In this document: positions 16,578 through 24,632 of the stretch, one piece after another | Position numbering within the stretch: position 1 is the first letter of the stretch | Layout: every line of letters begins with the position of its first letter | Assembly: GCA_964533435.1 (NCBI GenBank) | Contig: CAZHLU010000002.1 | Location: 1 to 47,437, forward strand | DNA length: 47,437 nucleotides | Source of the DNA: CAZWIT01 sp964533435 | GTDB lineage: Bacteria > Patescibacteriota > Patescibacteriia > UBA1558 > GWA2-36-10 | Reading direction: 5' to 3' | The notes under the pieces: model-generated | Database searches by the model: none | What the model saw: the letters and a program-made list of their open reading frames with translations, nothing else | Told to the model about the DNA's origin: nothing | Made by a program: the position numbers and the translations under genes

Positions 16578-17125
16578 AAATTAAAACTTTGCAAGATATT
16601 GTATTCGGGCCCGTGAGAACTTAAGACACTTTCTTGCAAATCAAAATGATTAACGGAAAATTCTTTTTCTATTTGCCAGTCATTTATTGTTTTGAATTCT
16701 TCGATAGTAGCAGCTTGTTTTACTCTAGCTAAGGTGATGTGGGGAGAAAATCTTTTCATTTCTTTATGAGCAATGCCAGCGGAAAAAAGCTCGTCTTCAA
16801 TTGCTTGATATAAAGCCATTAGCTCTAGATTTTCAGCTAAACCCAAAACAATTACCTGAGGTCTTTGAGGGTTAAAGATTTTTGCTTTAGATATTTTAAG
16901 ATCAAGATTATTAATATTAAGATCAATATTTTCTAAAGCATTAATAATGTCTGGCAATTTGTCTAAAGGTGTGTCTCCTAAAAATTTTAGGGTTAAGTGT
17001 AGATCTTTAGCTTCTACGGTTTTTAACTTTTCCCAAGGCAAATCAAGCCTCTTAAATTCTTTTAATAATTTAGAGGCTACACCGGCTTCCACTGGTAAAC
17101 TAATAAATAATCTAAAACTATCCAT
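16574..17125 (-). CDS. thpR: RNA 2',3'-cyclic phosphodiesterase (2H family)
   Basis: 183 residues, matching ThpR/LigT. Two His-x-Thr catalytic motifs are present: 'DLHLTLKFLG' (about residue 62) and 'SPHITLARVK' (about residue 128). The family opens 2',3'-cyclic phosphates at RNA ends, and some members ligate tRNA halves in vitro. First gene of a three-gene operon (thpR-wecG-gltX) with overlapping ends. Its promoter places transcription start at the ATG. A 2H enzyme ahead of a tRNA synthetase may hint at RNA-end repair, but this is only context. Confidence 0.92.
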   Translation of the reverse strand: MDSFRLFISLPVEAGVASKLLKEFKRLDLPWEKLKTVEAKDLHLTLKFLGDTPLDKLPDIINALENIDLNINNLDLKISKAKIFNPQRPQVIVLGLAENLELMALYQAIEDELFSAGIAHKEMKRFSPHITLARVKQAATIEEFKTINDWQIEKEFSVNHFDLQESVLSSHGPEYNILQSFNL

Positions 17126-17132
17126 GAGCTTG

Positions 17133-17161
17133 ATTTTACCGTAATTTTAGGCAAAAAGCAA
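17133..17161 (-). promoter_or_regulatory. Leaderless promoter of thpR operon
   Basis: Minus strand: TTGCTT (17156-17161), 17-bp spacer, TAAAAT (17133-17138), then 7 nt to the ATG. The expected start of transcription is the start codon itself. Confidence 0.7.
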
Positions 17162-17204
17162 ACTAATAGATAGGCATAAATTTCCCATTTTTGTTTAATT
17201 TTGC

Positions 17205-17229
17205 TATAATATATAAACTTAAGTTTATA
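17205..17229 (+). promoter_or_regulatory. Extended -10 promoter with palindrome at start site
   Basis: TGC TATAAT (-10 at 17205-17210) with no convincing -35 box, typical of extended -10 promoters. An 18-bp perfect palindrome (17212-17229, core aaacttaagttt) covers the expected transcription start near 17217 and could be an operator. Confidence 0.5.
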
Positions 17230-17237
17230 AAAATAAC

Positions 17238-18692
17238 ATGAAATACACATTTTTAAGCAAAATTATACTACTTTTATTTTGTTTGGGATTTTTTTATCCT
17301 AATTTAGGTTTAGCACAGACAATTGAGGACGGTATTGATTATAATAATTTATTAAGCGATGAAGAAGCAGAAAATTATAGCTCCATGAGTTTGGCTGATA
17401 TTAACGCTTTTTTACAGAGTAAAAATAGTTATTTACAATATTATACTTATTATGGTTATAATCCAGCACCAGGAGAAGTTATTTATACTGATGATGCTTT
17501 AAAATTAGAAAATAGTCGTTTACGTACAGCTGCTGAAATAGTATATAACGCTGCTCAAGAAGCTAGAATCAACCCTAAATTTTTGTTAGTAACCCTTCAA
17601 AAAGAACAAGGCTTAATAGAAAGATCTGAATACAATCAAAGAGCTTTGGATTATGCCATGGGTTATTATTGTTTTGATGGTCAAGCTTGTAATCCTCAGT
17701 GGCAAGGTTTTGGTAAACAAGTAAGAGCAGCTTCTCTACAGTTTAGAGATTATATTGATAATATTCATACTCGCCCCTATCGTCCAGGGCAAACATCCAG
17801 CATTGACGGTCAGGCCGTAACCCCAGTTAATCGTATTACAGCTGCTATGTATGTTTATACTCCTCATTTGCACGGCAATCGTTTATTTATGACAATTTGG
17901 CAACGCTATGGTTTTGGTATGTTAAATGTAATAATTAGAGGGATTATTCCAGAGGGTTCGATAGTACAAGCCAAAACTACTGGCAAAGATACTAAAAACG
18001 AGGCTGTATATTTGATTAATAATAATAAAAAATTATTATTTGCTTCTAAAAATGCTTTGGTTTCCCGTTATGACCCTAAAAAAGTTTTATTAGTAGATAA
18101 ATCAGAAATAGATAAATTTGCCGATGGTCCAGAAATAAAATTTGCTAATTATTCAGTGTTAGAAGGTCCAGATGGACAACGTTATTTATTGGATGGCTTG
18201 CAAAAAAGAGTGATTAGTTCTAATGAAGTTTTTCGTCAATTAGGTTATAGTATTGATGAAATTATCAAAGTTAACTCTAGTGATTTAGCTAGCTTAAATC
18301 CTGGCCTACCTTTGACCAAAGAAAATCCCAGTCCTTATGAAAGTTTATTGCGTGATAGTAAATCGGGTGGTGTTTTTTATATAAAAGATGGTAATAAATA
18401 TCCAATTATTGATAAAACTATCCTTAATATAAATTTTGCTAATTTAAAAATAACTAATGCCACCGCTAAGGCCTTGGAAAAATATATTACTCAAACTCCA
18501 GTTTTGATCAAAGATGGTAATTTAGTTAAATTAGCTGGCAGTCCTGTTGTTTATGTTATTGCCGGTGGACAAAGAAGACCAATTGCCGATGAGGCTAGTT
18601 TTAACGGTTTGGGTTATAAATGGTCTGATGTTAAAACAATTTCTGAGCGCGTCTTAATTTTACATACTTTAGGCGCTCCAGTTAACTTATAA
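17238..18692 (+). CDS. Secreted muralytic-like protein with C-terminal repeats
   Basis: 484 residues. Signal peptide (1-26, ending GLAQT). The domain at about 50-230 has a helix 'INPKFLLVTLQKEQGLIERS' whose Glu lies where lysozyme-like and transglycosylase SLT folds carry the catalytic acid, followed by 'AMGYYCFDGQACNPQWQGFG' with a likely disulfide. The C-terminal half (about 235-484) contains three or four degenerate units of the form 'V-x-I-x-G-x-R-R-P-I-x-D' with 'F-x-x-L-G-Y', resembling wall-associated repeat modules. Likely cuts or binds peptidoglycan outside the membrane; the enzymatic class is inferred from one motif. It is followed 1 nt later by the MEMO-like gene. Confidence 0.7.
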   Translation: MKYTFLSKIILLLFCLGFFYPNLGLAQTIEDGIDYNNLLSDEEAENYSSMSLADINAFLQSKNSYLQYYTYYGYNPAPGEVIYTDDALKLENSRLRTAAEIVYNAAQEARINPKFLLVTLQKEQGLIERSEYNQRALDYAMGYYCFDGQACNPQWQGFGKQVRAASLQFRDYIDNIHTRPYRPGQTSSIDGQAVTPVNRITAAMYVYTPHLHGNRLFMTIWQRYGFGMLNVIIRGIIPEGSIVQAKTTGKDTKNEAVYLINNNKKLLFASKNALVSRYDPKKVLLVDKSEIDKFADGPEIKFANYSVLEGPDGQRYLLDGLQKRVISSNEVFRQLGYSIDEIIKVNSSDLASLNPGLPLTKENPSPYESLLRDSKSGGVFYIKDGNKYPIIDKTILNINFANLKITNATAKALEKYITQTPVLIKDGNLVKLAGSPVVYVIAGGQRRPIADEASFNGLGYKWSDVKTISERVLILHTLGAPVNL

Positions 18693-18693
18693 T

Positions 18694-19482
18694 ATGTTAG
18701 TTTTTGCTTGTTTAGTACCACACACTCCTTTACTGATTCCTGAGGTTGCAAAAGATAACCTGGCTTTATTAAATGACACGGTTAAGGCTTATCAATCTTT
18801 AGAACATGAGCTTTATGCTACTAAGCCTGATTTGATAGTTTTGCTTTCTTCTCATGCACAAGAGGCAAAAGAAACTTTTGTTATTAATCAAAATCCAAAA
18901 TTACGAGTTGATTTTAAAAAGTTTGGTGATTTTTTAACTAACTTAGAATTTAGTAACGATATTGGTTTTGGTTATAAAATCAAAGAAGCTGCTGAAACTA
19001 AAATGTCGGTTTTTTTAAGTGCCGATGCAGACTTGAGCTATGGTTTTGGTGTGCCTTTATTTTATCTAACTCCACATTTACCTAAAATAAAGATTGTGGC
19101 TATTAATTCTTCTAAGTTAGCAGCTCAGACTCATCTATCTTTTGGTGAGATAATCAAAGAACAAATTGATAATTCTACCCAAAGAGTAGCCGTAGTAGTA
19201 GCTGGTGATTTATCCCACCGTTTGCATCAAGATTCGCCAGCTGGCTTTTCACCACGTGGTCAAGAATTTGATCAAGCTATTATAAAATATTTAGCCCAAG
19301 CTGATTTAAAGTCGCTGGTGTCTTTAGATGAAAATTTAGCAAAAGAAGCTCAAGAATGTAGTTGGCGTTCTTTGTTAATCTTAAGCAGTATTATCAAAGA
19401 CCTTAATCTAAAACCAGAAAAATTAAGCTATCAGGCCCCATTTGGTATTGGTTATTTGACCTTTAATTTTGGTTTAAAATAA
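18694..19482 (+). CDS. MEMO1/AmmeMemoRadiSam system protein B-like (LigB fold)
   Basis: 262 residues of the class III extradiol dioxygenase LigB superfamily. 'ACLVPHTPLLIPEV' holds the first metal-ligand His, 'LIVLLSSHAQEAKETFVI' a second, and 'VVVAGDLSHRLHQDSPAGFS' the conserved DLSH region. Homologues are the B component of AMMECR1-MEMO-radical SAM sets; the function in bacteria is not settled. The usual partners (AMMECR1 domain, radical SAM) are absent from this window. Starts 1 nt after the muralytic-like gene, so the two are co-transcribed. A dioxygenase role in aromatic breakdown is unlikely here. Confidence 0.75.
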   Translation: MLVFACLVPHTPLLIPEVAKDNLALLNDTVKAYQSLEHELYATKPDLIVLLSSHAQEAKETFVINQNPKLRVDFKKFGDFLTNLEFSNDIGFGYKIKEAAETKMSVFLSADADLSYGFGVPLFYLTPHLPKIKIVAINSSKLAAQTHLSFGEIIKEQIDNSTQRVAVVVAGDLSHRLHQDSPAGFSPRGQEFDQAIIKYLAQADLKSLVSLDENLAKEAQECSWRSLLILSSIIKDLNLKPEKLSYQAPFGIGYLTFNFGLK

Positions 19483-19496
19483 TTTCAATTTTTTTT

Positions 19497-19530
19497 AAAA
19501 AGACCTCACTATATAGGGTCTTTTTTATTT
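19497..19530. terminator. Bidirectional terminator
   Basis: aaaaagacc (19497-19505) pairs with ggtcttttt (19517-19525). A- and T-runs on either side let it end both the MEMO-like gene (+) and the lipoprotein gene (-). Confidence 0.8.
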
Positions 19531-19535
19531 TTTAA

Positions 19536-19724
19536 TTATTCATTGACATCAACACTAATATTTTCAAGTTGTCCTTGTGCATTTTGAGCCTTATTAATAC
19601 TGTCTTGATAAAAATGATATTGATTGGTAATCGGATCTTCTTTTTTCTTTTCTTTTTGAGTTTGCTTATTTTGGCAAGCTGACAATATTACTAATAAAAA
19701 TAAGAGGAAAAATATTTTTTTCAT
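19536..19724 (-). CDS. Small putative lipoprotein
   Basis: 62 residues. 'MKKIFFLLFLLVILSAC' is a complete lipoprotein signal with lipobox LSAC; the Cys at 17 would be lipidated. The mature part is about 46 residues, polar and Lys/Glu/Gln-rich, with no family recognised. Overlaps the upstream 90-residue gene by 4 nt (ATGA), so the two are translationally coupled. Export and anchoring are well supported; the role is unknown. Confidence 0.75.
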   Translation of the reverse strand: MKKIFFLLFLLVILSACQNKQTQKEKKKEDPITNQYHFYQDSINKAQNAQGQLENISVDVNE

Positions 19725-19993
19725 TGTGGTCGTTTATTTTGTGGTTTATCTTTTTGATCAATTAATTTAAAAAAATATCGCCAAGATTCACCTCCTTTAG
19801 CAAGCTCTTTAGTATCATCTAGACACTTTTCAACAAAATTACGATCATTATCTCGGCAAGCTTTAAAAACAGAACTACGTTTAAAAGAAGGTATAGAGAG
19901 TTGTTGTATTACCCGCAAAGCTAAATCTTGCCATTGATAAGCTGGCGCTTTAGTAATTTTTTTTTGGCTAAAAATTTCACCGATATTTTGCAT
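19721..19993 (-). CDS. Hypothetical 90-aa protein
   Basis: I choose ATG 19993 (MQNIGEIFSQKK) because a good promoter ends 6 nt before it; a longer frame starting at 20029 would begin upstream of the transcription start. 90 residues, no signal peptide or membrane helix, basic and helical, with two cysteines (about residues 46 and 58). The 'WQDLALRVIQQL' and 'SSVFKACRDNDRNFVEKCLD' stretches suggest a small helical bundle. Not recognised. A similarity to small helical DNA-binding proteins is possible but unsupported. Coupled to the lipoprotein gene downstream. Confidence 0.6.
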   Translation of the reverse strand: MQNIGEIFSQKKITKAPAYQWQDLALRVIQQLSIPSFKRSSVFKACRDNDRNFVEKCLDDTKELAKGGESWRYFFKLIDQKDKPQNKRPQ

Positions 19994-19999
19994 ATCTTT

Positions 20000-20051
20000 A
20001 TTATAGCAAACAAAAGCTCTATTTGACAAAAAGTAAATAAAATATTATAAT
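20000..20051. promoter_or_regulatory. Overlapping divergent leaderless promoters
   Basis: Forward (def): TTGACA (20023-20028), 17 bp, TATAAT (20046-20051), ATG after 7 nt. Reverse (90-aa gene): TTGTCA (20024-20029 on the minus strand), 18 bp, TGC TATAAT (20000-20005), ATG after 6 nt. The two -35 boxes are the same bases shifted by one, so both polymerases cannot bind at once. Confidence 0.8.
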
Positions 20052-20058
20052 ATAAAAC

Positions 20059-20541
20059 ATGTTGAAAATAAGCAAATATCCAGATCCAATCTTAAGAAAA
20101 CGGGCTAAAACTATTACTAATTTTGACCAGGCTTTATTTGATTTAGCTGAAAATATGGCTAGCGTTATGTATCAAGATGATGGTATTGGCCTAGCTGCTC
20201 CACAAGTAAGTGAGAGCTTGCGATTGATTGTAGTTGGTAATGAAGCTGCTCAAGGCTATAAAGTTTATGTTAATCCAGAAATAACTTTTCGTTCTAAAGA
20301 TGGGCAAATTTCTGAAGAAGGTTGTTTGTCCTTACCACAAATTTTTGGTTTAGTAAGACGTCCTAAAAAAATTCATGTTAAATATCAAGATCTAAACGGC
20401 AAAGTTTTTAAAGAAAAATTAGCTGGCTTAGAAGCTATTATTTTACAACACGAATTTGATCACTTAGAAGGAATATTGTTTATTGATCGAGCTGAAAAAA
20501 TTACTCGCGGTCAAGAAATTTTAGATAGCTTAAAACCATAA
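20059..20541 (+). CDS. def: Peptide deformylase
   Basis: 160 residues. All three family motifs are intact: 'GIGLAAPQ' (42-49), 'EEGCLSLP' (C89, metal ligand) and 'QHEFDHLEG' (HEFDH 131-135, two His ligands and catalytic Glu). It removes the N-formyl group from nascent proteins at the ribosome exit. The gene overlaps fmt by one base (TAATG), so the formylation and deformylation enzymes are made together. The promoter places transcription start at the ATG, and this promoter is nearly identical to that of mnmA at 38 kb. Confidence 0.97.
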   Translation: MLKISKYPDPILRKRAKTITNFDQALFDLAENMASVMYQDDGIGLAAPQVSESLRLIVVGNEAAQGYKVYVNPEITFRSKDGQISEEGCLSLPQIFGLVRRPKKIHVKYQDLNGKVFKEKLAGLEAIILQHEFDHLEGILFIDRAEKITRGQEILDSLKP

Positions 20542-21452
20542 TGCTAGATAAAAAAATAATTTTTTGGGGCAGTCCTCTATTTTCTTTGCCAAGTTTGCAA
20601 GTTTTGTTTGATTTGGGGATAGTGGCAGCTGTTGTTACGCAAGCTGATAAACCAGCTGGTCGTAATTTAAAACCACAAAGTTCAGCTGTAAAGATTTGGG
20701 CACAAGAACATAATATCAAGGTCTTAGATCCACTAAAGCTAGATGACAATTTTATTTTGGAATTAAAAAAATTGTTACCAGCTACTTTTGTGATTGTGGC
20801 CTACGGTCGCATTATCAAAGATCAAGTTTTATCTTTATCAGAATTACCAGCTATCAATATCCATCCTTCTCTACTACCAATTTTAAGAGGCCCCTCACCT
20901 ATTCAAACAACCTTATTAAATGGTCAAAAAGAAACTGGTGTTTCTCTCATGCAGTTAGATGCTCAAATGGATCATGGCCCAATACTGGCACAAGTGCCGG
21001 TAAATATTTTTGATAATGATGATTATTTTACTTTAAGTGAAAGATTGGCTAATGTTGGAGCTGATTTACTTCAAAAAAATATTAGTGATTATTTAGCTGC
21101 CAAGATTGAAGCTAAGGCGCAGGATGATAGTAAGGCAACTATTTGTAAACTAATTAATAAGGAAGATGGTTTGATTACTTGGCAAGAAACAAGTGCTAAT
21201 ATTTTAAATAAGATTAGAGCCTTTAAACTATGGCCTGGTACTTATACAAAAATTGCCGGCCTAGATTTGATTATTAGTGAAGCAATAATTACTAATATAA
21301 AACTCAAACCCGCTGAGATTTTGATTAGAGATAACAAGTTATTTATTGGTACTCAAGATTTCGCCCTAGAAATAACAAAATTAAAACCAGCTAATAAAAA
21401 ATTAATGTCTGCTCCAGAATTTATTCGCGGTTATCAAAATAAGTTAAAATAA
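20541..21452 (+). CDS. fmt: Methionyl-tRNA formyltransferase
   Basis: 303 residues. N-terminal formyltransferase Rossmann domain with 'IIFWGSPLFSLPSLQVLF' at the start and the catalytic block 'INIHPSLLPILRGPSPIQT' (Asn-x-His, SLLP loop that binds the folate), plus 'MQLDAQMDHGPILAQ' with the catalytic Asp. C-terminal OB-like tRNA-binding domain from about 200. It formylates Met-tRNAi using 10-formyl-tetrahydrofolate. Overlaps def by one base. A long perfect inverted repeat follows the stop. Confidence 0.96.
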   Translation: MLDKKIIFWGSPLFSLPSLQVLFDLGIVAAVVTQADKPAGRNLKPQSSAVKIWAQEHNIKVLDPLKLDDNFILELKKLLPATFVIVAYGRIIKDQVLSLSELPAINIHPSLLPILRGPSPIQTTLLNGQKETGVSLMQLDAQMDHGPILAQVPVNIFDNDDYFTLSERLANVGADLLQKNISDYLAAKIEAKAQDDSKATICKLINKEDGLITWQETSANILNKIRAFKLWPGTYTKIAGLDLIISEAIITNIKLKPAEILIRDNKLFIGTQDFALEITKLKPANKKLMSAPEFIRGYQNKLK

Positions 21453-21480
21453 TCCAGCTCCTTAGCTAAGGAGCTGGATT
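21451..21480. terminator. 30-nt perfect palindrome between convergent genes
   Basis: The left arm (aatccagctccttag) is followed directly by its exact complement, giving a stem of about 13 bp. It lies between fmt (+) and the S41 protease gene (-). The T runs after it are poor on both sides, so it may act as a weak two-way terminator or an mRNA 3' stabiliser. Confidence 0.6.
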
Positions 21481-21536
21481 AAGTTATATTATTGTGATTT
21501 TTTAGATAAAACTGCAACTAAAAGTTAGCAGTTTAT

Positions 21537-23081
21537 TTATTTGATAAAAGTTTGCACTGCTTGATAAAGTTGACTGTCAAATTGATTATCTTGACTGCGG
21601 ATTATTTCAATATCTGGTTGAATACCTACTTTTTCTATTGACTTACTAGCCGGATCTAGCCATTCGAAAACAGTATATTTTAGAGCTGAACCGTCAGCAA
21701 AAGGCCTAAGGGCCTGGCCAGTGCCCTTACCAAAGCTACGTTCGCCAATAACTGTAGCTTTATTGTAGTTTTTTAAAGCGCTGGTAAATATTTCTGAGGC
21801 TGAGGCAGAGCCATTATTTATTAATATTACAGTAGGTAAATTAATTTCTACTGGTGTAGAAGCACTGTATTCTTCTAAAGATTTTGAATATTTTTCTTTA
21901 AAAATTACTTGCTTAGTGTCTAACCATTGGTCTGCTAAATAAATAGCAGAATTAGTATAACCACCAGGATTATTACGTAAATCAATGATTATGCCTTTGG
22001 TAGTATTGTCTATTAATTGTTGTTTTATATTTTTAAATTCAGATGGCAAAGATGCCGAAAAAGTATTTATTTTAATATAAACAAGATTGTTATCTAATTT
22101 TTTACCAGTAACATTAGGTACTACTATTTTGGCACGGGTAATAATAAGTTCAAAACTTTTTTTAGTACTAGGACGGTAAATATTTAGTTTAACTTTAGTA
22201 CCAATTGGTCCGCGGATCAAAGCTACAGCTTCATCAACACTATAACCATGAATATCTTGGTCGTCGACTTTTAGTATTTGGTCATAAGGCAGTAGTCCGG
22301 CCTTGGCAGCAGGAAAATTATCTATGGGCGTAATAATGGTTAATTCATCATCTTTGACATCAACTATAGCGCCAATGCCTTCAGTAACACCTTCTAGGTC
22401 ATTATCAAATTCTTTTTTACCTTGGGGAGTAAAGAATTGAGTGTAAGGATCACCAACGGATTCAACTAAACCTTGTAGGGAGCCATAAAATAATTTAGTA
22501 GTGTCAATTTTATCGCTTTGAAAATAGCTACTCTTTAGAGTGTCATAAATTTCCCAATAGTTATCAAAATTTATTTCTCCAACATTTTCATTAAAATTTT
22601 CTAAGTCAGCTAGCGGTAAGGCATTTAATTTTATTGAATCAATGCCAATAGCCAGGGATTGTATTAGATCTAGGTTTAAGTCTGGGTTTGTTAATAGATA
22701 ACGATTTAAGTCTAAAGGGTTAACATACCAAATTTCTTTAACATCTTTTTTTTGATTAATTAAAAATTGACCGCGATATTTTTGAGCAATATTAAAATCA
22801 ATCCCCTTTTTATTTTGGTTAGTAGCAATTTTTTGCAAATCTTTCTCTTTGATAGTTGTAGCAAATTTATTTACAATATTTTCCAATTGTGTTTTTTCAT
22901 CTAGAGCGTAGCGAGTTTTGCTAAGCGGTTCTAAATACCAATATTGTTGTTTTAAACCATAATCAATAGATAAGACAGTGCCACTATAACGTTCCATTAG
23001 GTCATTATCAGCAGCTTGACTAAAGCTTGGCCAAAAAATAAAGCTCAGCAAAGCAAGGCTAAAATAAATTCTTTTTAACAT
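21537..23081 (-). CDS. C-terminal processing peptidase (S41, CtpA-like) with N-terminal repeats
   Basis: 514 residues. Signal peptide 1-23. Residues about 30-165 hold two copies of an uncommon module, 'YWYLEPLSKTRYAL' and 'IWYVNPLDLNRYLL'. The PDZ domain follows (about 235-315, 'GIGAIVDVKDDELTI'), then the S41 core. By spacing to the Lys in 'RSFGKGTGQA' (K452), the nucleophile in 'NNGSASASEIF' is probably S427. 'NNPGGYTNSAIYLADQWL' is the core carboxylate-binding loop. Cleaves C-termini of exported proteins. Last gene of the long minus-strand run, after the membrane GT2. The N-terminal modules probably bind the envelope. Confidence 0.9.
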   Translation of the reverse strand: MLKRIYFSLALLSFIFWPSFSQAADNDLMERYSGTVLSIDYGLKQQYWYLEPLSKTRYALDEKTQLENIVNKFATTIKEKDLQKIATNQNKKGIDFNIAQKYRGQFLINQKKDVKEIWYVNPLDLNRYLLTNPDLNLDLIQSLAIGIDSIKLNALPLADLENFNENVGEINFDNYWEIYDTLKSSYFQSDKIDTTKLFYGSLQGLVESVGDPYTQFFTPQGKKEFDNDLEGVTEGIGAIVDVKDDELTIITPIDNFPAAKAGLLPYDQILKVDDQDIHGYSVDEAVALIRGPIGTKVKLNIYRPSTKKSFELIITRAKIVVPNVTGKKLDNNLVYIKINTFSASLPSEFKNIKQQLIDNTTKGIIIDLRNNPGGYTNSAIYLADQWLDTKQVIFKEKYSKSLEEYSASTPVEINLPTVILINNGSASASEIFTSALKNYNKATVIGERSFGKGTGQALRPFADGSALKYTVFEWLDPASKSIEKVGIQPDIEIIRSQDNQFDSQLYQAVQTFIK

Positions 23082-23099
23082 ATGTGATTATTTATTTAA

Positions 23100-24632
23100 T
23101 TAATTAGTTTTCTTTTTTTCTGTTACCCAAAAGCCTAAATATTTACCAAATAATAATCTAGTTTGAGCATCGATTGCCGGTATTGAGCCAAAAGCAATCA
23201 TGGTAAATGGGATAATTAACCATTGTAAAAACATCAAAGGATAGCGGTAGTATTTGCTCAAGGGATTTTTTTTAATACTAACTGGCATTGGCGGTAATAT
23301 GACCACACCCATAATAGCTAAAATAACAATACCAATCATACCAGAGCGCATTAGTGTTTCTAGTAATAAGGGTGTGTTTTGAGCCACTACAGTGCTTAAG
23401 GAGCGTATTTCAGCCAGTTTTAGGGGTAAATAGCCCATGATAGTAATAATAAAGGGAGCGGTTGCCCAGCAGTAAACACCTTCGGTTTGATTCCAAATAT
23501 AACGTATTTTAGTGTGACGAGAAATCTTAGGATGACGACGGAAATTCCAAACCATATAGGGAAAATGTTCTACACCCCAAGCCCAACGACGCATTTGCTT
23601 GTATTGATTTTTTAAACTACGCCACAAACTACCGACATAAACTGTGTTCATGGAAACTGGTATATGCATTGGCTCTACTTTATAGTTGCCTTCATAATGA
23701 ATTAAACATTGGATAAAAATACGGGAATCTTCAGTGACGATATTATTTTGCCAAAAGCCAATATCAACTAAAGCTTGCCAGCTCATACTATGTGAAGAAA
23801 AAGTAAATAAGCGACTTGGACGAGCTAGTTCTGTCAGTAGCCAAAAAGTAGTAGAATTAGCAACTACTCTGGTAATAATATCTGATTCCCAAACATTATT
23901 ATTATAAAAAGCCATTGGTTGAAAACTAGCATGATAAGGATCGGGATGATTAATAAATTTATAACTTAGATAACTAAAATAATCAGGATGAGTAATAGTA
24001 TCAATATCAAAACTAGAAACAATTAATTTTTTATAATCTAAGTTATTTTGATCAATGTATTTTTTGACTTCATGGCCAGCATGATACAGATTTGAGCCTT
24101 TGCCTTTTACCTCCCCTTCTATATTGTCAGGATGGATAGTAATAATAATTTTGTAAAAAGCAGATTGATATTTATTTTCTATTTGTTTAGCAATACTTAA
24201 GAATTGTTCCTCAAAACGGCCTTCACCAGCTAAGATAACAATCATTTTTTTAGTATCGTATTTAACTTGGGTTAGATTGTGGAAAGTAGTATCTACTATT
24301 TCAAAAGGCTCGCCGGCAGTTGGTAAAAAAACTAGATGATAATATTCACTCCACTGTGGGCATTCTTCTTTTAATTTTTTCCACCAATCAGTTTTGATAG
24401 CGCGTCGATATTTAAACCAGGATATTAATAAAAATAGCAACATGTAAAGAATACGTAATATCCAATAAACATCAAAAGCAATAATAAAATAAATACCAGC
24501 AATGGGGTTAATAAAAGATAAAACTACAATAAAAATAAAAGTAAACCAAACCATTGAACCAGGAATAAGTTCTAAGAAACGGTAGGAGTAGTAATCTTTT
24601 TGTTGCTGACTAATGTTTTTAAAAAATTTCAT
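23100..24632 (-). CDS. Membrane glycosyltransferase family 2 (cellulose-synthase-like topology)
   Basis: Start taken at ATG 24632 (MKFFKNISQQQKD), overlapping pyrD by 14 nt; an ATG 21 nt earlier is also possible. About 510 residues. Two N-terminal helices (about 33-80 of the longer form), a large cytoplasmic GT-A domain, and C-terminal helices from about 390. Processive-type motifs in order: 'SSFDIDTITHP' (DxD), 'VTEDSRIF' (TED, catalytic base) and 'QMRRWAWG' (Q-x-x-R-W). The set matches processive beta-glycan synthases. Its product is unknown; no cyclic-di-GMP PilZ domain is seen. Confidence 0.85.
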   Translation of the reverse strand: MKFFKNISQQQKDYYSYRFLELIPGSMVWFTFIFIVVLSFINPIAGIYFIIAFDVYWILRILYMLLFLLISWFKYRRAIKTDWWKKLKEECPQWSEYYHLVFLPTAGEPFEIVDTTFHNLTQVKYDTKKMIVILAGEGRFEEQFLSIAKQIENKYQSAFYKIIITIHPDNIEGEVKGKGSNLYHAGHEVKKYIDQNNLDYKKLIVSSFDIDTITHPDYFSYLSYKFINHPDPYHASFQPMAFYNNNVWESDIITRVVANSTTFWLLTELARPSRLFTFSSHSMSWQALVDIGFWQNNIVTEDSRIFIQCLIHYEGNYKVEPMHIPVSMNTVYVGSLWRSLKNQYKQMRRWAWGVEHFPYMVWNFRRHPKISRHTKIRYIWNQTEGVYCWATAPFIITIMGYLPLKLAEIRSLSTVVAQNTPLLLETLMRSGMIGIVILAIMGVVILPPMPVSIKKNPLSKYYRYPLMFLQWLIIPFTMIAFGSIPAIDAQTRLLFGKYLGFWVTEKKKTN

